From: Ginsengibacter hankyongi
GTDB lineage: Bacteria > Bacteroidota > Bacteroidia > Chitinophagales > Chitinophagaceae
Assembly: GCF_008710285.1 (NCBI RefSeq)
Contig: NZ_VYQF01000003.1
Location: forward strand, 310,001-374,000
Reading direction: 5' to 3'
Length of the DNA stretch: 64,000 nt
Shown here: positions 17,679 through 26,358 of the stretch, piece after piece
Position numbering within the stretch: the first letter of the stretch is position 1
Layout of the letters: every line of letters begins with the position of its first letter
Made by a program: the position numbers and the translations under genes
Notes under the pieces: model-generated
The model's database searches: none
What the model was told of the DNA's origin: nothing
The model's input: the letters and a program-made list of their open reading frames with translations, nothing else

Positions 17679-18815
17679 TTAAAAAGTCAGCTCACCACTT
17701 TTATTTTTAATTACCAAAGTTTTTTTATCACTTGCTTCTACCCTTCCGATAATTTGTGCGTCGATATTAAATGAAGCTGCCCCAGCAATTATTGTTTCAG
17801 CAAAATTTTCATCGGTATAAATCTCCATCCTGCAACCCATATTAAATACCTGGTACATCTCGCGATCATCGGCTCCGCTTGCTTCCTGTATCGCTTTGAA
17901 AATTGGAGGCGGCTCAAATAAATTATCTTTTATCACGCGTACATTTTCAGGAATGTATTTTAAACACTTCGTTTGTCCGCCACCGCTACAATGTATTAAT
18001 CCATGGATTTTATCAAAATTATTTTGCAGCAATTTTTTAATTAAAGGCGCATAGGTTCTTGTTGGCGAGAGAATTTGCTTTATGTCTGCAATTTTATTTT
18101 TGCCAATATAAACAACGTCATCACTTAAAGAATTATCATAGCTCTCTTTATAATTATGTGCATAATATTTATTCAGCATGTCATGCCTTGCAGAAGTTAA
18201 GCCGTTGCTTCCTATTCCGCTGTTATAAGTATTTTCATAAGTTGATTGTCCAAACGATGCTAATCCTACAATTACATTTCCTGGTTTAATATTTTCATTC
18301 GAAATAATTTTTGACTTCGGCCATCTAGTCGTCATTGTTCCGTTAACCGCAATTGTTCTTACCACATCACCAACGTCTGCTGTTTCGCCGCCCAGGTAAT
18401 GGATGTTGATACCAAAACTTTTCATCAAATCAAAAAAGTTCTGTGTTCCGTTTATAACCTGTTCCAGCACCTCTGCCGTAATTAAATTTTTATTCCTGTC
18501 AATGGTTGAATTAAAAATAATATTATCATAAATTCCCACGCACAAAAGATCGTCAAGATTCATTACCACGGCATCCTGTGCAATGCCTTTCCATACAGAA
18601 ACATCACCCGTTTCTTTCCAATACAAATAAGCAAGAATACTTTTCGTGCCTGCTCCATCGGCATGCATCACATTTATAAAGTCATCATCACCTCCCAGGT
18701 AATCAGGATAAATTTTACAAAATGCTTTCGGAAAAATTCCCTGGTCGAGATTTTTTACTGCAGCATGAACTTCTTCTTTTTGGGCAGAAACACCGCGTTT
18801 GGAATAAAGAGACAT
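17679..18815 (-). CDS. purM: Phosphoribosylformylglycinamidine cyclo-ligase (AIR synthase)
   Basis: 378 residues. ATP-dependent closure of FGAM to aminoimidazole ribotide in purine synthesis. Signature pieces: MSLYSKRGVSAQKEEV at the start, the ATP/substrate loop VMHADGAGTKS, DAVVMNLDDLLCVG, HYLGGETADVGDVVRTIAVNGT, and VYIGKNKIADIKQIL. The divergent Bacteroidota form of PurM is a little longer than the 345-residue E. coli enzyme, and this fits. Cytosolic, apparently a single-gene unit. Confidence 0.92.
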   Translation of the reverse strand: MSLYSKRGVSAQKEEVHAAVKNLDQGIFPKAFCKIYPDYLGGDDDFINVMHADGAGTKSILAYLYWKETGDVSVWKGIAQDAVVMNLDDLLCVGIYDNIIFNSTIDRNKNLITAEVLEQVINGTQNFFDLMKSFGINIHYLGGETADVGDVVRTIAVNGTMTTRWPKSKIISNENIKPGNVIVGLASFGQSTYENTYNSGIGSNGLTSARHDMLNKYYAHNYKESYDNSLSDDVVYIGKNKIADIKQILSPTRTYAPLIKKLLQNNFDKIHGLIHCSGGGQTKCLKYIPENVRVIKDNLFEPPPIFKAIQEASGADDREMYQVFNMGCRMEIYTDENFAETIIAGAASFNIDAQIIGRVEASDKKTLVIKNKSGELTF

Positions 18816-18939
18816 TGCTTAATTTAAAGGCTTTATTTAGTTAACGAGTTAATCCGATTGCTATCGGGACGGTAAAATTAAGATTGAAGATTGATATTAC
18901 ATTTTCAAATTCAATTATCATTTATCTTGCGTTCATCTT

Positions 18940-19923
18940 ATGCGGGTACATCGTGATATAAATAACTTACCACTTTTTAAAAATGCCGTTATTACCATTG
19001 GCACATTCGATGGAGTTCATACGGGGCATTTACAGATAATTAACCAGCTTAAAAAAGAAGCCGGGCTGGTTGACGGAGAAACGGTGATTATTACATTTCA
19101 TCCACATCCACGAATGATTATTACTAAACCGGACGGAAGCAAAACGGCGATCAAATTGCTCAATACTCTTTCTGAGAAAATTGAGCTTTTGCAAAAACAA
19201 AATATTGATCATCTTGTAATCGTTCCTTTCACCGTGGAATTTTCTGAACAAACTGCAGAAGAGTACATAAAAAACTTTTTGGTAGAAAAATTTCATCCGC
19301 ATTCTATCATCATTGGTTACGATCACCGGTTTGGAAATAAAAGGCAGGGAGATTATAAATTGCTGGAAGCTTACCAGTCAATATTCAATTTTAAAGTAAA
19401 AGAAATTCCCGAGCATGTGTTGCATCATATAATTATCAGTTCAACTAAAATAAGGCATGCCCTGGAAGAAAAAGATATTAATACTGCAAATGAATACTTA
19501 GGCTATACGTATTTTTTTGAAGGGAAAGTTGTTGAAGGAAATAAGCTGGGAAGAACATTAGGTTATCCAACAGCAAACATTGAAGTTACGAATCAAAATA
19601 AACTCATTCCTGCAAACGGCGTGTATGCGGTAGAGTTAGAAATAGATACTATTTTACAGGATAATAGCATCGTACAACGTACATCCAACATGCCACATCT
19701 TAAAGGCATGATGAACATTGGTACACGGCCCACAGTGGGAGGTACCAAAACGGTTATCGAAGTAAACATTTTTGATTTTGATCAAACGATATATGATCAA
19801 AATATACGAGTTTATGTGAAATATTTTTTAAGAGATGAAGTAAAATTCGACGGACTCGAAGCGCTGAAAGAACAACTGGCAATTGATAAGATAAATACAT
19901 TACAAGTTTTAAATAAAAATTAA
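18940..19923 (+). CDS. ribF: Bifunctional riboflavin kinase / FAD synthetase
   Basis: 327 residues. Phosphorylates riboflavin to FMN and adenylates FMN to FAD. N-terminal nucleotidyltransferase domain: ITIGTFDGVHTGHLQII (GxFDGxHxGH), IIGYDHRFGNKRQGD, and SSTKIRHALEEKDI. C-terminal flavokinase domain: GRTLGYPTANIEV with the PTAN loop, and LKGMMNIGTRPTVGGTKTVIEVNIFDF. Complete. Divergent from purM with a 124-bp gap. Confidence 0.96.
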   Translation: MRVHRDINNLPLFKNAVITIGTFDGVHTGHLQIINQLKKEAGLVDGETVIITFHPHPRMIITKPDGSKTAIKLLNTLSEKIELLQKQNIDHLVIVPFTVEFSEQTAEEYIKNFLVEKFHPHSIIIGYDHRFGNKRQGDYKLLEAYQSIFNFKVKEIPEHVLHHIIISSTKIRHALEEKDINTANEYLGYTYFFEGKVVEGNKLGRTLGYPTANIEVTNQNKLIPANGVYAVELEIDTILQDNSIVQRTSNMPHLKGMMNIGTRPTVGGTKTVIEVNIFDFDQTIYDQNIRVYVKYFLRDEVKFDGLEALKEQLAIDKINTLQVLNKN

Positions 19924-19930
19924 TATTGAT

Positions 19931-19974
19931 TACACGAATTAAATAAAGAATACAGCCTTCCTGTAATTCGTGTA
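19931..19974. repeat. Inverted repeat after ribF carrying the AATTCGTG word
   Basis: Perfect 11-bp arms TACACGAATTA / TAATTCGTGTA (19931-19941 and 19964-19974) with a 22-nt loop, between convergent ribF and holA. The AATTCGTG word recurs three times at 35645-35674. Could be a weak bidirectional terminator or part of a dispersed intergenic repeat. Confidence 0.55.
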
Positions 19975-20007
19975 GTTAATGTTTCATAATTAGTTAATCA
20001 AAACGCA

Positions 20008-21021
20008 TTAATTATAAGTCCCTCCTTTAATTATTTTGTAAACCATTTCTTTCATTAATGAACTACCGGAAGCACCATAATTTTTTATTCCAACACTTTT
20101 TAAGTTATAATTATGCAGTAGCATAATTACCTGTTCGGCTTCCACGTAAGAATAATTCATCAACATATCCATAGCCTGTTGAACCAAAAAAGGGTTGTTG
20201 TAAAATATAGGCCTGAGCGCTTTTTCACTCTTGTCATTCATCTGGTAAATGACTAATATTTTTGTAAAGTAATTATAGAGAGAGGGCAATACCAGTTGAA
20301 TGGGCGCCGCTTTGGGATTGGCTTCAAAATACTGGATAATCCGGATGGCCTTTGCGAGGTCTTTTTTGCTAAACGCATGTTGCAGCTCAAAAATATTATA
20401 CTCTTTACTTACTCCGATATATTTTTCAATATCATCTTCTGTAATGTTTTTTTCAGATCCAAGGTTAATGGATAGTTTTTCAATCTCATTGGCAATTCTG
20501 CTTAAATCGTTGCCAATATGGTCCACCAGCAATGTTAAAGCCCTGGGTGTAATCTGGTATCCTTTCGATTGTACGTATCCGTTAGTCCATGACGGCAACT
20601 GGTTTTCATATATTTTTTTTGACAGAAACACTTCCCCGTTTTTTTTTATCAGTTTGGAAATCCTGCTTCTGCCATCAATGGTTTTACCTTTATAAGAAAC
20701 GACCAGCACAGTGGAGTTTAAAGGCTTTTCAATATAACTTTCAAGTTTGTCAATGTCTTTCATCTGCTGTGCTTCCTTCAAAAGAACAACCTGCCTTTCA
20801 GCAAACATAGGGTACCGCCTGCAGGAGTTTAAAACATCCGCCCAGTTGGCATCTTTGCCATAAAAGATACTGAGATTAAATTCTGCCTCTCCTTCGGGGA
20901 GGATTTGCTTTTCGGCATAATCCATCAATTCATCGATATAGAATTCTTCTTCACCTTCAAGCCAGTATAATGGTTTAAAAATATTTTTTTTCCACTCAGA
21001 GAGTATACTTAGTCCACTCAT
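20008..21021 (-). CDS. holA: DNA polymerase III subunit delta
   Basis: 337 residues. Clamp-loader delta subunit that opens the beta sliding clamp. Recognisable by LYWLEGEEEFYIDELMDYAE at the start, RRYPMFAERQVVLLKEAQQM, LVVSYKGKTIDGRSRISKLI and GNDLSRIANEIEKLSINLG; the AAA+-like domain lacks Walker motifs, as in all HolA. C-terminal collar helices are present (ILVIYQM..., QAMDMLMNYSYVEAEQVI). Single gene, convergent with ribF. Confidence 0.92.
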   Translation of the reverse strand: MSGLSILSEWKKNIFKPLYWLEGEEEFYIDELMDYAEKQILPEGEAEFNLSIFYGKDANWADVLNSCRRYPMFAERQVVLLKEAQQMKDIDKLESYIEKPLNSTVLVVSYKGKTIDGRSRISKLIKKNGEVFLSKKIYENQLPSWTNGYVQSKGYQITPRALTLLVDHIGNDLSRIANEIEKLSINLGSEKNITEDDIEKYIGVSKEYNIFELQHAFSKKDLAKAIRIIQYFEANPKAAPIQLVLPSLYNYFTKILVIYQMNDKSEKALRPIFYNNPFLVQQAMDMLMNYSYVEAEQVIMLLHNYNLKSVGIKNYGASGSSLMKEMVYKIIKGGTYN

Positions 21022-21144
21022 TTTCCAAAGATAAAATTTTACAATTATTCACCTATTAATTAATAAACAAATTGAAAAACATAAAATTGGTTTGGCATGG
21101 TTTTGGAAAAAATATAATGTTTATCTTTAAAAAAAATCTTAAAT

Positions 21145-22134
21145 ATGAGTTACGAGAATTTCCCCGAAAGTGATAAGCCCGGCGAAAAAACAGTTGTTGT
21201 AAAAAATAACAACCGGAATGTTTTAACAGGTATATTGATAGTTGCGTTGCTCGCAACCTGGGGCTATATAATTTACGACAAAAATAAAACCAAGCAGGAA
21301 AAGCAGGATCTTACAACGCAGATTGTTAACAGCGATTCTTCCAAAAATGAGCTCCAGCGTGAATTAAACGATGCAGCCCTGAGGCTTGATGTTCTGAAAA
21401 CTTCAAACGTAAAAGCTGATAGTCTTTTAAAAACAAAAGATAAAGATATTGAAGAGCTTAGGAGTAAAGTGCAAAAAATAATCAACGACAAGAATGCAAC
21501 TGCTGCTCAACTTGCCGAAGCAAGGAGATTGGTAGCTGAGTTGAAAGGCAATATTGAAACCTATACAGCACAAATAGAGGAATTAAAAACTCAGAATACT
21601 CAACTAACTCAGGAAAAGCAACAGGTTACACAGGAAAGGGATATTGCCAATAAGAATTACGACTCGGCAAGCCAGGTTATTAAGCAGAAAGAAAATGTAA
21701 TTGATATCGGATCTACTTTACATGCCTCCAACTTTAATATTGTGGGATTAAAGGAAAAAAGCGGCGGTAAAGAAAAAGTAACTACCACTGCTAAAAGAGT
21801 TGATAAATTAAGAATATCTTTTGACATCGATGAAAACAGGATAACTCAAAGCGGCATGAAAGACATTTATGTTTGTATTACTTCTCCCGATGGAAACCCC
21901 GTGGTGGTTGATGCACTGGGCTCCGGAAAATTTGTTACCAGGGATGGAACAGAAAAACCATTTACAAAAAAGGTACAGATCAATTATGTGCAAGGGCAAA
22001 AACAACCGGTAACTGTTGAATGGACCCAGAACAGCAATTTCCAAACTGGTAATTACAAGATTGAAATTTATAATAACGGCTTTAAAATTGGCGAAGGAGT
22101 TCGCGCATTTAAGAAAGGCGGTTTGTTCGGATAA
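21145..22134 (+). CDS. Membrane-anchored coiled-coil protein of unknown function
   Basis: 329 residues. One membrane helix at about 24-44 (NVLTGILIVALLATWGYIIY) after a short polar N-terminus, then a long heptad-rich coiled coil from about 45 to 175 (QRELNDAALRLDVLK ..., QIEELKTQNTQLTQEKQQVT), and a C-terminal beta-rich domain of about 130 residues (VDKLRISFDIDENRITQSG, VCITSPDGNPVVVDALGSG, QPVTVEWTQNSNFQTGNYKIEIYNNG). The C-terminal domain probably faces the periplasm. Seen widely in Chitinophagaceae as hypothetical; I do not recognise a function. Ends in a strong terminator. Confidence 0.8.
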   Translation: MSYENFPESDKPGEKTVVVKNNNRNVLTGILIVALLATWGYIIYDKNKTKQEKQDLTTQIVNSDSSKNELQRELNDAALRLDVLKTSNVKADSLLKTKDKDIEELRSKVQKIINDKNATAAQLAEARRLVAELKGNIETYTAQIEELKTQNTQLTQEKQQVTQERDIANKNYDSASQVIKQKENVIDIGSTLHASNFNIVGLKEKSGGKEKVTTTAKRVDKLRISFDIDENRITQSGMKDIYVCITSPDGNPVVVDALGSGKFVTRDGTEKPFTKKVQINYVQGQKQPVTVEWTQNSNFQTGNYKIEIYNNGFKIGEGVRAFKKGGLFG

Positions 22135-22160
22135 TCATTTAACGCAAAGTCTGTTTAATA

Positions 22161-22194
22161 AAAAAGCTTTCCGGTATTGACGGAAAGCTTTTTT
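22161..22194 (+). terminator. Rho-independent terminator after the coiled-coil gene
   Basis: 13-bp stem AAAAAGCTTTCCG / CGGAAAGCTTTTT with a 7-nt loop and a T-run, 26 bp after the stop. Confidence 0.9.
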
Positions 22195-22290
22195 AATTTA
22201 GTAATGCTGTAAAAAGCAGTTCTTACATTTATGGCATCAACTGTTAGTTCCGTTTTCTCTTTATGAAAGTATTATTCGGTTAAAACAAAT

Positions 22291-22857
22291 TTATTTTGAA
22301 GCGACTGGCGGTTTACCGCCTTCAGGTACAAATATTAAAGCAGCTGAATTCATACAATAACGTTTACCCGTAGGTGCAGGGCCATCATCAAAGACATGCC
22401 CAAGATGTGAACCTGATTTTGAATCTACTACTTCCCATCTTACTTCTCCAAAACTTTCGTCTTTTACAAGTTTAACCGCATCTGGGTTTATTGGTGCATA
22501 AAAACTAGGCCAGCCGGTGCCTGAATTAAATTTTGTATCAGAACTAAAAACGGGCTGAAGAGATGCAGCCGAATAATAAGTTCCCTTTTGATAAAAATGA
22601 TCAAGTTTACCGGTGCCGGCAATTTCAGTGCCTTTTTCCCTTAAAATATGATATTGTTCAGGCGTTAATTTCTTCTTCCATTCACTCTCTGATAGTTTCA
22701 TTGGGAAACTTGCATTTGCAGAAACTTTTTGAGGATCAGGAAATTTATTAGCTGGCTTTGTTTCATTTTTTTGAGGAGCATCTTTCGTTTGGGATTGCGT
22801 ACAGTTTGCCAGCAATAAAGAAAACAGTATTGATGACAGGTATATAATTTTTCTCAT
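22291..22857 (-). CDS. msrB: Peptide-methionine (R)-S-oxide reductase MsrB, lipoprotein
   Basis: 188 residues. Repairs oxidised methionine. A lipobox (LLANC, Cys19) anchors it in the envelope. The MsrB fold runs from about residue 53: [44 protein letters not shown] and the catalytic Cys in RYCMNSAAL. The two CxxC pairs that hold structural zinc in many MsrB proteins are absent ([11 protein letters not shown] in place of the first; [12 protein letters not shown] in place of the second), so this is a zinc-free form. The resolving Cys is not evident. Confidence 0.93.
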   Translation of the reverse strand: MRKIIYLSSILFSLLLANCTQSQTKDAPQKNETKPANKFPDPQKVSANASFPMKLSESEWKKKLTPEQYHILREKGTEIAGTGKLDHFYQKGTYYSAASLQPVFSSDTKFNSGTGWPSFYAPINPDAVKLVKDESFGEVRWEVVDSKSGSHLGHVFDDGPAPTGKRYCMNSAALIFVPEGGKPPVASK

Positions 22858-22882
22858 GATAATTTTTTATGCATATACGAGA

Positions 22883-22890
22883 CAAAATTA
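22883..22890 (-). promoter_or_regulatory. Possible -7 box before msrB
   Basis: Minus strand TAATTTTG matches TAnnTTTG, 25 bp ahead of the start. No clear TTG upstream. Confidence 0.35.
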
Positions 22891-22954
22891 TAAAAAGGAT
22901 TTTTATGAAATGTTAAGAAGTGAGTTGTCTTGAGAAGAAAGCTGTTATAGTCCT

Positions 22955-24196
22955 TTAAAGCCCTCCATTTTTTTGTTTTATTAATTTGAAAACCTTCGGT
23001 ACATTTCCACCCTCCACTTTAAGAAAATACATTCCAGACGGAAGACTGGTTACGTTTATTGATGTGGTTTGAGCGTTGATTGTCTGCGTGAGAAATAGTT
23101 TACCCGTTACGTCATAAAGTTTAACAGTTTTGCCGTTAATTTCAGCTTCGGTTTTAGCTTTAATGGTTATTTGATTGCTGAATGGATTAGGGTAAATTGA
23201 TACGTTGATGCTATTTGCATTCGTAGTCGAATCTTTAGGAAGTGGACCGCCCTGCGCAAGTGAACTGTCACAAACAGATGAATTCAAAAAAGAATTTCTT
23301 GGATTTCCTAAAGCAAACAAGCCCCTCATTTCATTTTTCTGGCCTTGAGTAAACATATTCATACAGGCATCATCTGTAAAATCCATGAAGTCCATAAACA
23401 TATCACCGTAGGAATTAATAGAACATGAAGATAAATGCGGAAATGTAGCACAGTTACTATTACTGGTTTCCTGCGGTGGTGTATCTGCAATACCATCATC
23501 TCCGCATTCAGCATCACCCCACAAATGTTTTAAACCAAGCCAGTGACCAATTTCGTGCGTTGCAGTGCGCCCTTTATTAAAAGGCGCAATAACGGTACCT
23601 AATGTTCCAAATGCAGTATATTGAATTACCACACCGTCCTTTTCGGCGGGGCCGCCGGGCATAACAGCATAACCTAAAGTGCGCCCGAAAAGATTACATA
23701 CCCAAATGTTTAGATACTTTTTTGAATCCCATGCATCGTCGCCCCCAGTTGAAGAAAATTTCATTTCATCATCAGATTGGAATAAATCTGAATTGGTATA
23801 TTTATGGATGATCCCCGAAGTATATCGTCCGTTGGGGTCTACTTTTGCCAGGCAAAAAACAATTCTTGCATCTGCGGCTACACTTTTAAAAGGTGCGGGA
23901 GTATTTACAGCATCAGCATTGAGGCGCCTGTAATCATTGTTTAAAACAGTCAATTGCGATAAAACCTGCTGGTCGCGTATATTTTGAGCGCTTGAATGAT
24001 ATAACACATGAATAACAACCGGAACTACAATTACTTCATTTGGAAGCGTATCGCGACTTAAAGGATCGCTGGTTGTTGCTGTAGATGGAAGAAAGGAGTT
24101 TAAATTATTTTGCTTTGCATATTGAGGTGTCCCGCATCGTTGTGCCGTTGCAAAGAGTGTAAAGCTTAAGCAAATAAAAGTAAAAATAAATTTCAT
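22955..24196 (-). CDS. Secreted M43 (pappalysin-like) zinc metalloprotease with T9SS sorting domain
   Basis: 413 residues. Signal peptide (FTFICLSFTLFATAQR). The catalytic domain has the metzincin motif HEIGHWLGLKH at 214-224 and a later Met-turn region (MDFMDFTDDACMNMFT), with several Cys for disulfides. Residues about 333-413 form a type A type IX secretion sorting domain (VSIYPNPFSNQITIKA ... KLYDVTGKLF ... LPSGMYFLKVEGG), so the enzyme is exported through T9SS and released or fixed at the cell surface. Substrate unknown; degradation of external protein is the likely use. Stand-alone gene. Confidence 0.93.
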   Translation of the reverse strand: MKFIFTFICLSFTLFATAQRCGTPQYAKQNNLNSFLPSTATTSDPLSRDTLPNEVIVVPVVIHVLYHSSAQNIRDQQVLSQLTVLNNDYRRLNADAVNTPAPFKSVAADARIVFCLAKVDPNGRYTSGIIHKYTNSDLFQSDDEMKFSSTGGDDAWDSKKYLNIWVCNLFGRTLGYAVMPGGPAEKDGVVIQYTAFGTLGTVIAPFNKGRTATHEIGHWLGLKHLWGDAECGDDGIADTPPQETSNSNCATFPHLSSCSINSYGDMFMDFMDFTDDACMNMFTQGQKNEMRGLFALGNPRNSFLNSSVCDSSLAQGGPLPKDSTTNANSINVSIYPNPFSNQITIKAKTEAEINGKTVKLYDVTGKLFLTQTINAQTTSINVTSLPSGMYFLKVEGGNVPKVFKLIKQKNGGL

Positions 24197-24490
24197 TATC
24201 CCTGTTGTGTTTCAGAATTATCCTAAAATGTCGTAAGCGGGATTACATAGGAATTCTGAATCAGGAATTACATAGAATTGAATAATACAAGGGATAAATG
24301 GAAAAATTGTATAACCTTAGTTGAATCCAGTAAAAACTTTTGAAAGAAAGTTAGCGGCTGTAACAGAGGTTTAAAACACAAATAAAGAACAAATTTCCCA
24401 TATCTCAAAACATTCAGTAAAAACATTTTATAAGGGAATTAACATGTAGAACACTGGCGTTTACTATTTTTACAGCTTATTAAATACATA

Positions 24491-25330
24491 ATGATTAGAA
24501 AGCTACTCCCGTTTGCACTTATTGTGCTGTTATTTTCCTGTAATAATAATTCGACTCCCGATATAGATACCAGCCTGCCTGTGAGCCGGCCGAATAATAT
24601 TCCTCCACCCGAGCCAATTACATTTACCGTAGATAGCGTTTATCCTCACGACCCAAAAGCTTTTACGCAGGGGCTTCAGTTTTATAAAGGAAAATTATAT
24701 GAAGGCACGGGTGAGCCAAAGATATCGTCGTTACGCATAGTTGATATTAAAACCGGCACTCCTGAAAAGAAATATGTTATCCCCGACCCAACTATTTTTG
24801 GTGAAGGAATTACCATTTTTAAAAATAAAATTTATCAGCTTACCTGGCAGAACCATAAAATATTTGTGTATAATTTGGATGATATTATGCATCCTATTGC
24901 AACTTATAACTGGAGTTTAGAAGGATGGGGGCTTACCAACGACGGTAACAATCTTATTATAAGCGATGGGTCGTCAAAATTATATTATGTTCGGCCAGAT
25001 GAAGCTTCAAAACAAATGAGGACCATAAAAATACTTACGGTTGCAGACAATACCGGCGAACTTGATAGCCTTAATGAGCTTGAATACATCGACGGTTATG
25101 TTTTTGCCAACAGATGGTATAACAATCATATTATAAAGATTGACACATCGAATGGTCATGCGGTCGGCATAATGGATCTTACGGGCCTATTACATCAATA
25201 TGATCCAAATGACCAGGTTGGCGACGAAGCAGTGTTAAATGGAATTGCGTACGACAGCACCACAAAAAAATTATACATTACCGGGAAAGACTGGCCAAAG
25301 TTATTTGAGGTGAAATTGAATAATCCTTAG
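24491..25330 (+). CDS. Glutaminyl-peptide cyclotransferase (plant/bacterial type), lipoprotein
   Basis: 279 residues. Forms N-terminal pyroglutamate on peptides. Lipobox in IVLLFSC (Cys17), so envelope-anchored. The five-bladed propeller family is recognised by VDSVYPHDPKAFTQGLQFYKGKLYEGTG, GEGITIFKNKIYQLTWQNHKIFVYN, GWGLTNDGNNLIISDGSSKLYYV, LNELEYIDGYVFANRWYNNHIIKID and NGIAYDSTTKKLYITGKDWPKLFEV; all are in the expected order. Single gene with 294 bp of upstream sequence in which I see no clear promoter. Confidence 0.92.
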   Translation: MIRKLLPFALIVLLFSCNNNSTPDIDTSLPVSRPNNIPPPEPITFTVDSVYPHDPKAFTQGLQFYKGKLYEGTGEPKISSLRIVDIKTGTPEKKYVIPDPTIFGEGITIFKNKIYQLTWQNHKIFVYNLDDIMHPIATYNWSLEGWGLTNDGNNLIISDGSSKLYYVRPDEASKQMRTIKILTVADNTGELDSLNELEYIDGYVFANRWYNNHIIKIDTSNGHAVGIMDLTGLLHQYDPNDQVGDEAVLNGIAYDSTTKKLYITGKDWPKLFEVKLNNP

Positions 25331-25356
25331 CTTGAGCGTGTTCTGATTATTGGAAA

Positions 25357-26244
25357 TTACGATGAGGCGATATAAATTACCGAACTGCATTTTTCTTTGT
25401 TAAAGATTGCTTTAAAATTTGAAATTGCTCCAATAACAAAAGCATTCAAAATATTCGATTTACCCGTCATATATTTTTCACTTAGCATGCTTACATAAAA
25501 ACTATCGAACCACATCGGCTTTGTTTCAACCATATGCATTTCATGAATTGATAATAATTTATGCATCGAAGCGGGTGAAAAATGATACAGGTGTCTTGGC
25601 ACATCATAAGCAGCCCAACATTGTTTATAAACTTTCGCATCGTAACTGGTGTAATTAGGAACGGCAATGAAAAGTTTGCCGCCCGGTTTCAATAATTCCT
25701 TTAATCTTTTTATATAATTATGAAGGTCATGCACGTGCTCCAACACATGCCATAGGGTGATGGCATCAAAACTTTTAGCAGGTAATGAAAATAACTTCTC
25801 CGGGCTTTCTAAATTCAATTGATATAATTCTTTAGCTTTCTGCCTCGCGGTTTCATCCGGCTCAAAACCAGTAATCTCCCACCCTGCTTGTTGCATGGTA
25901 TGCAAAAAGGCTCCTGTTCCACAACCCACATCCAGTATACTTCCCTTGGATGTACCGGTAAATTTTTTAATAGTGTTTCGCTTTTGAATAAGCGTACGGT
26001 TTCGTACAAGATGGTAGAGCTTATTAATAATCCCTTCCTTAGTGTCGCTATGCGAAATATAATTTTCAGATTGGTAATAAGGCCCGATTCCATTAATGTC
26101 CGGGACGTTTTGAGTAAACCTGGCGGTGCAATCACTGCACTCCCAGATTTCGAATCCTTCGTGGGAAACTGTAAAATCTTCAGCAGAAAGCACCGAAGCA
26201 ATATTTTTTTGCCCGCAACAAGGGCATGCATCATACAAAATCAT
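25357..26244 (-). CDS. Class I SAM-dependent methyltransferase with N-terminal zinc ribbon
   Basis: About 295 residues. The N-terminus has two Cys pairs (ACPCCGQ, then WECSDCTARF), a zinc ribbon, which is why I take ATG 26244 (MILYDACPCCG); ATG 26283 would add 13 residues. The methyltransferase core follows: ILDVGCGTGAFLHTMQQAGW, ITGFEPDETARQKA, FDAITLWHVLEHVHDLHNYI, KPGGKLFIAVPNYTSYDAK. Such two-part enzymes often modify small molecules, lipids or sugars near glycan or lipid clusters. The acceptor cannot be read from the sequence. Divergent from the DUF58 operon. Confidence 0.88.
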   Translation of the reverse strand: MILYDACPCCGQKNIASVLSAEDFTVSHEGFEIWECSDCTARFTQNVPDINGIGPYYQSENYISHSDTKEGIINKLYHLVRNRTLIQKRNTIKKFTGTSKGSILDVGCGTGAFLHTMQQAGWEITGFEPDETARQKAKELYQLNLESPEKLFSLPAKSFDAITLWHVLEHVHDLHNYIKRLKELLKPGGKLFIAVPNYTSYDAKVYKQCWAAYDVPRHLYHFSPASMHKLLSIHEMHMVETKPMWFDSFYVSMLSEKYMTGKSNILNAFVIGAISNFKAIFNKEKCSSVIYIASS

Positions 26245-26358
26245 TTTGTTCCTCTTCGTACAAAGAAAATATAAAATCTTCAATCCTGCATTTTATATAT
26301 AATGCTGGAAAAAGATTTTGTTTTTCTTTATGTTTATTTTGAATGAATTTTACCGGAA

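Noticed and set aside
21026-21033. TATCTTTG before holA as a promoter
   Set aside because: It lies only 4 bp before the ATG, which would put the transcript start at the start codon, and it lacks a -33 partner.
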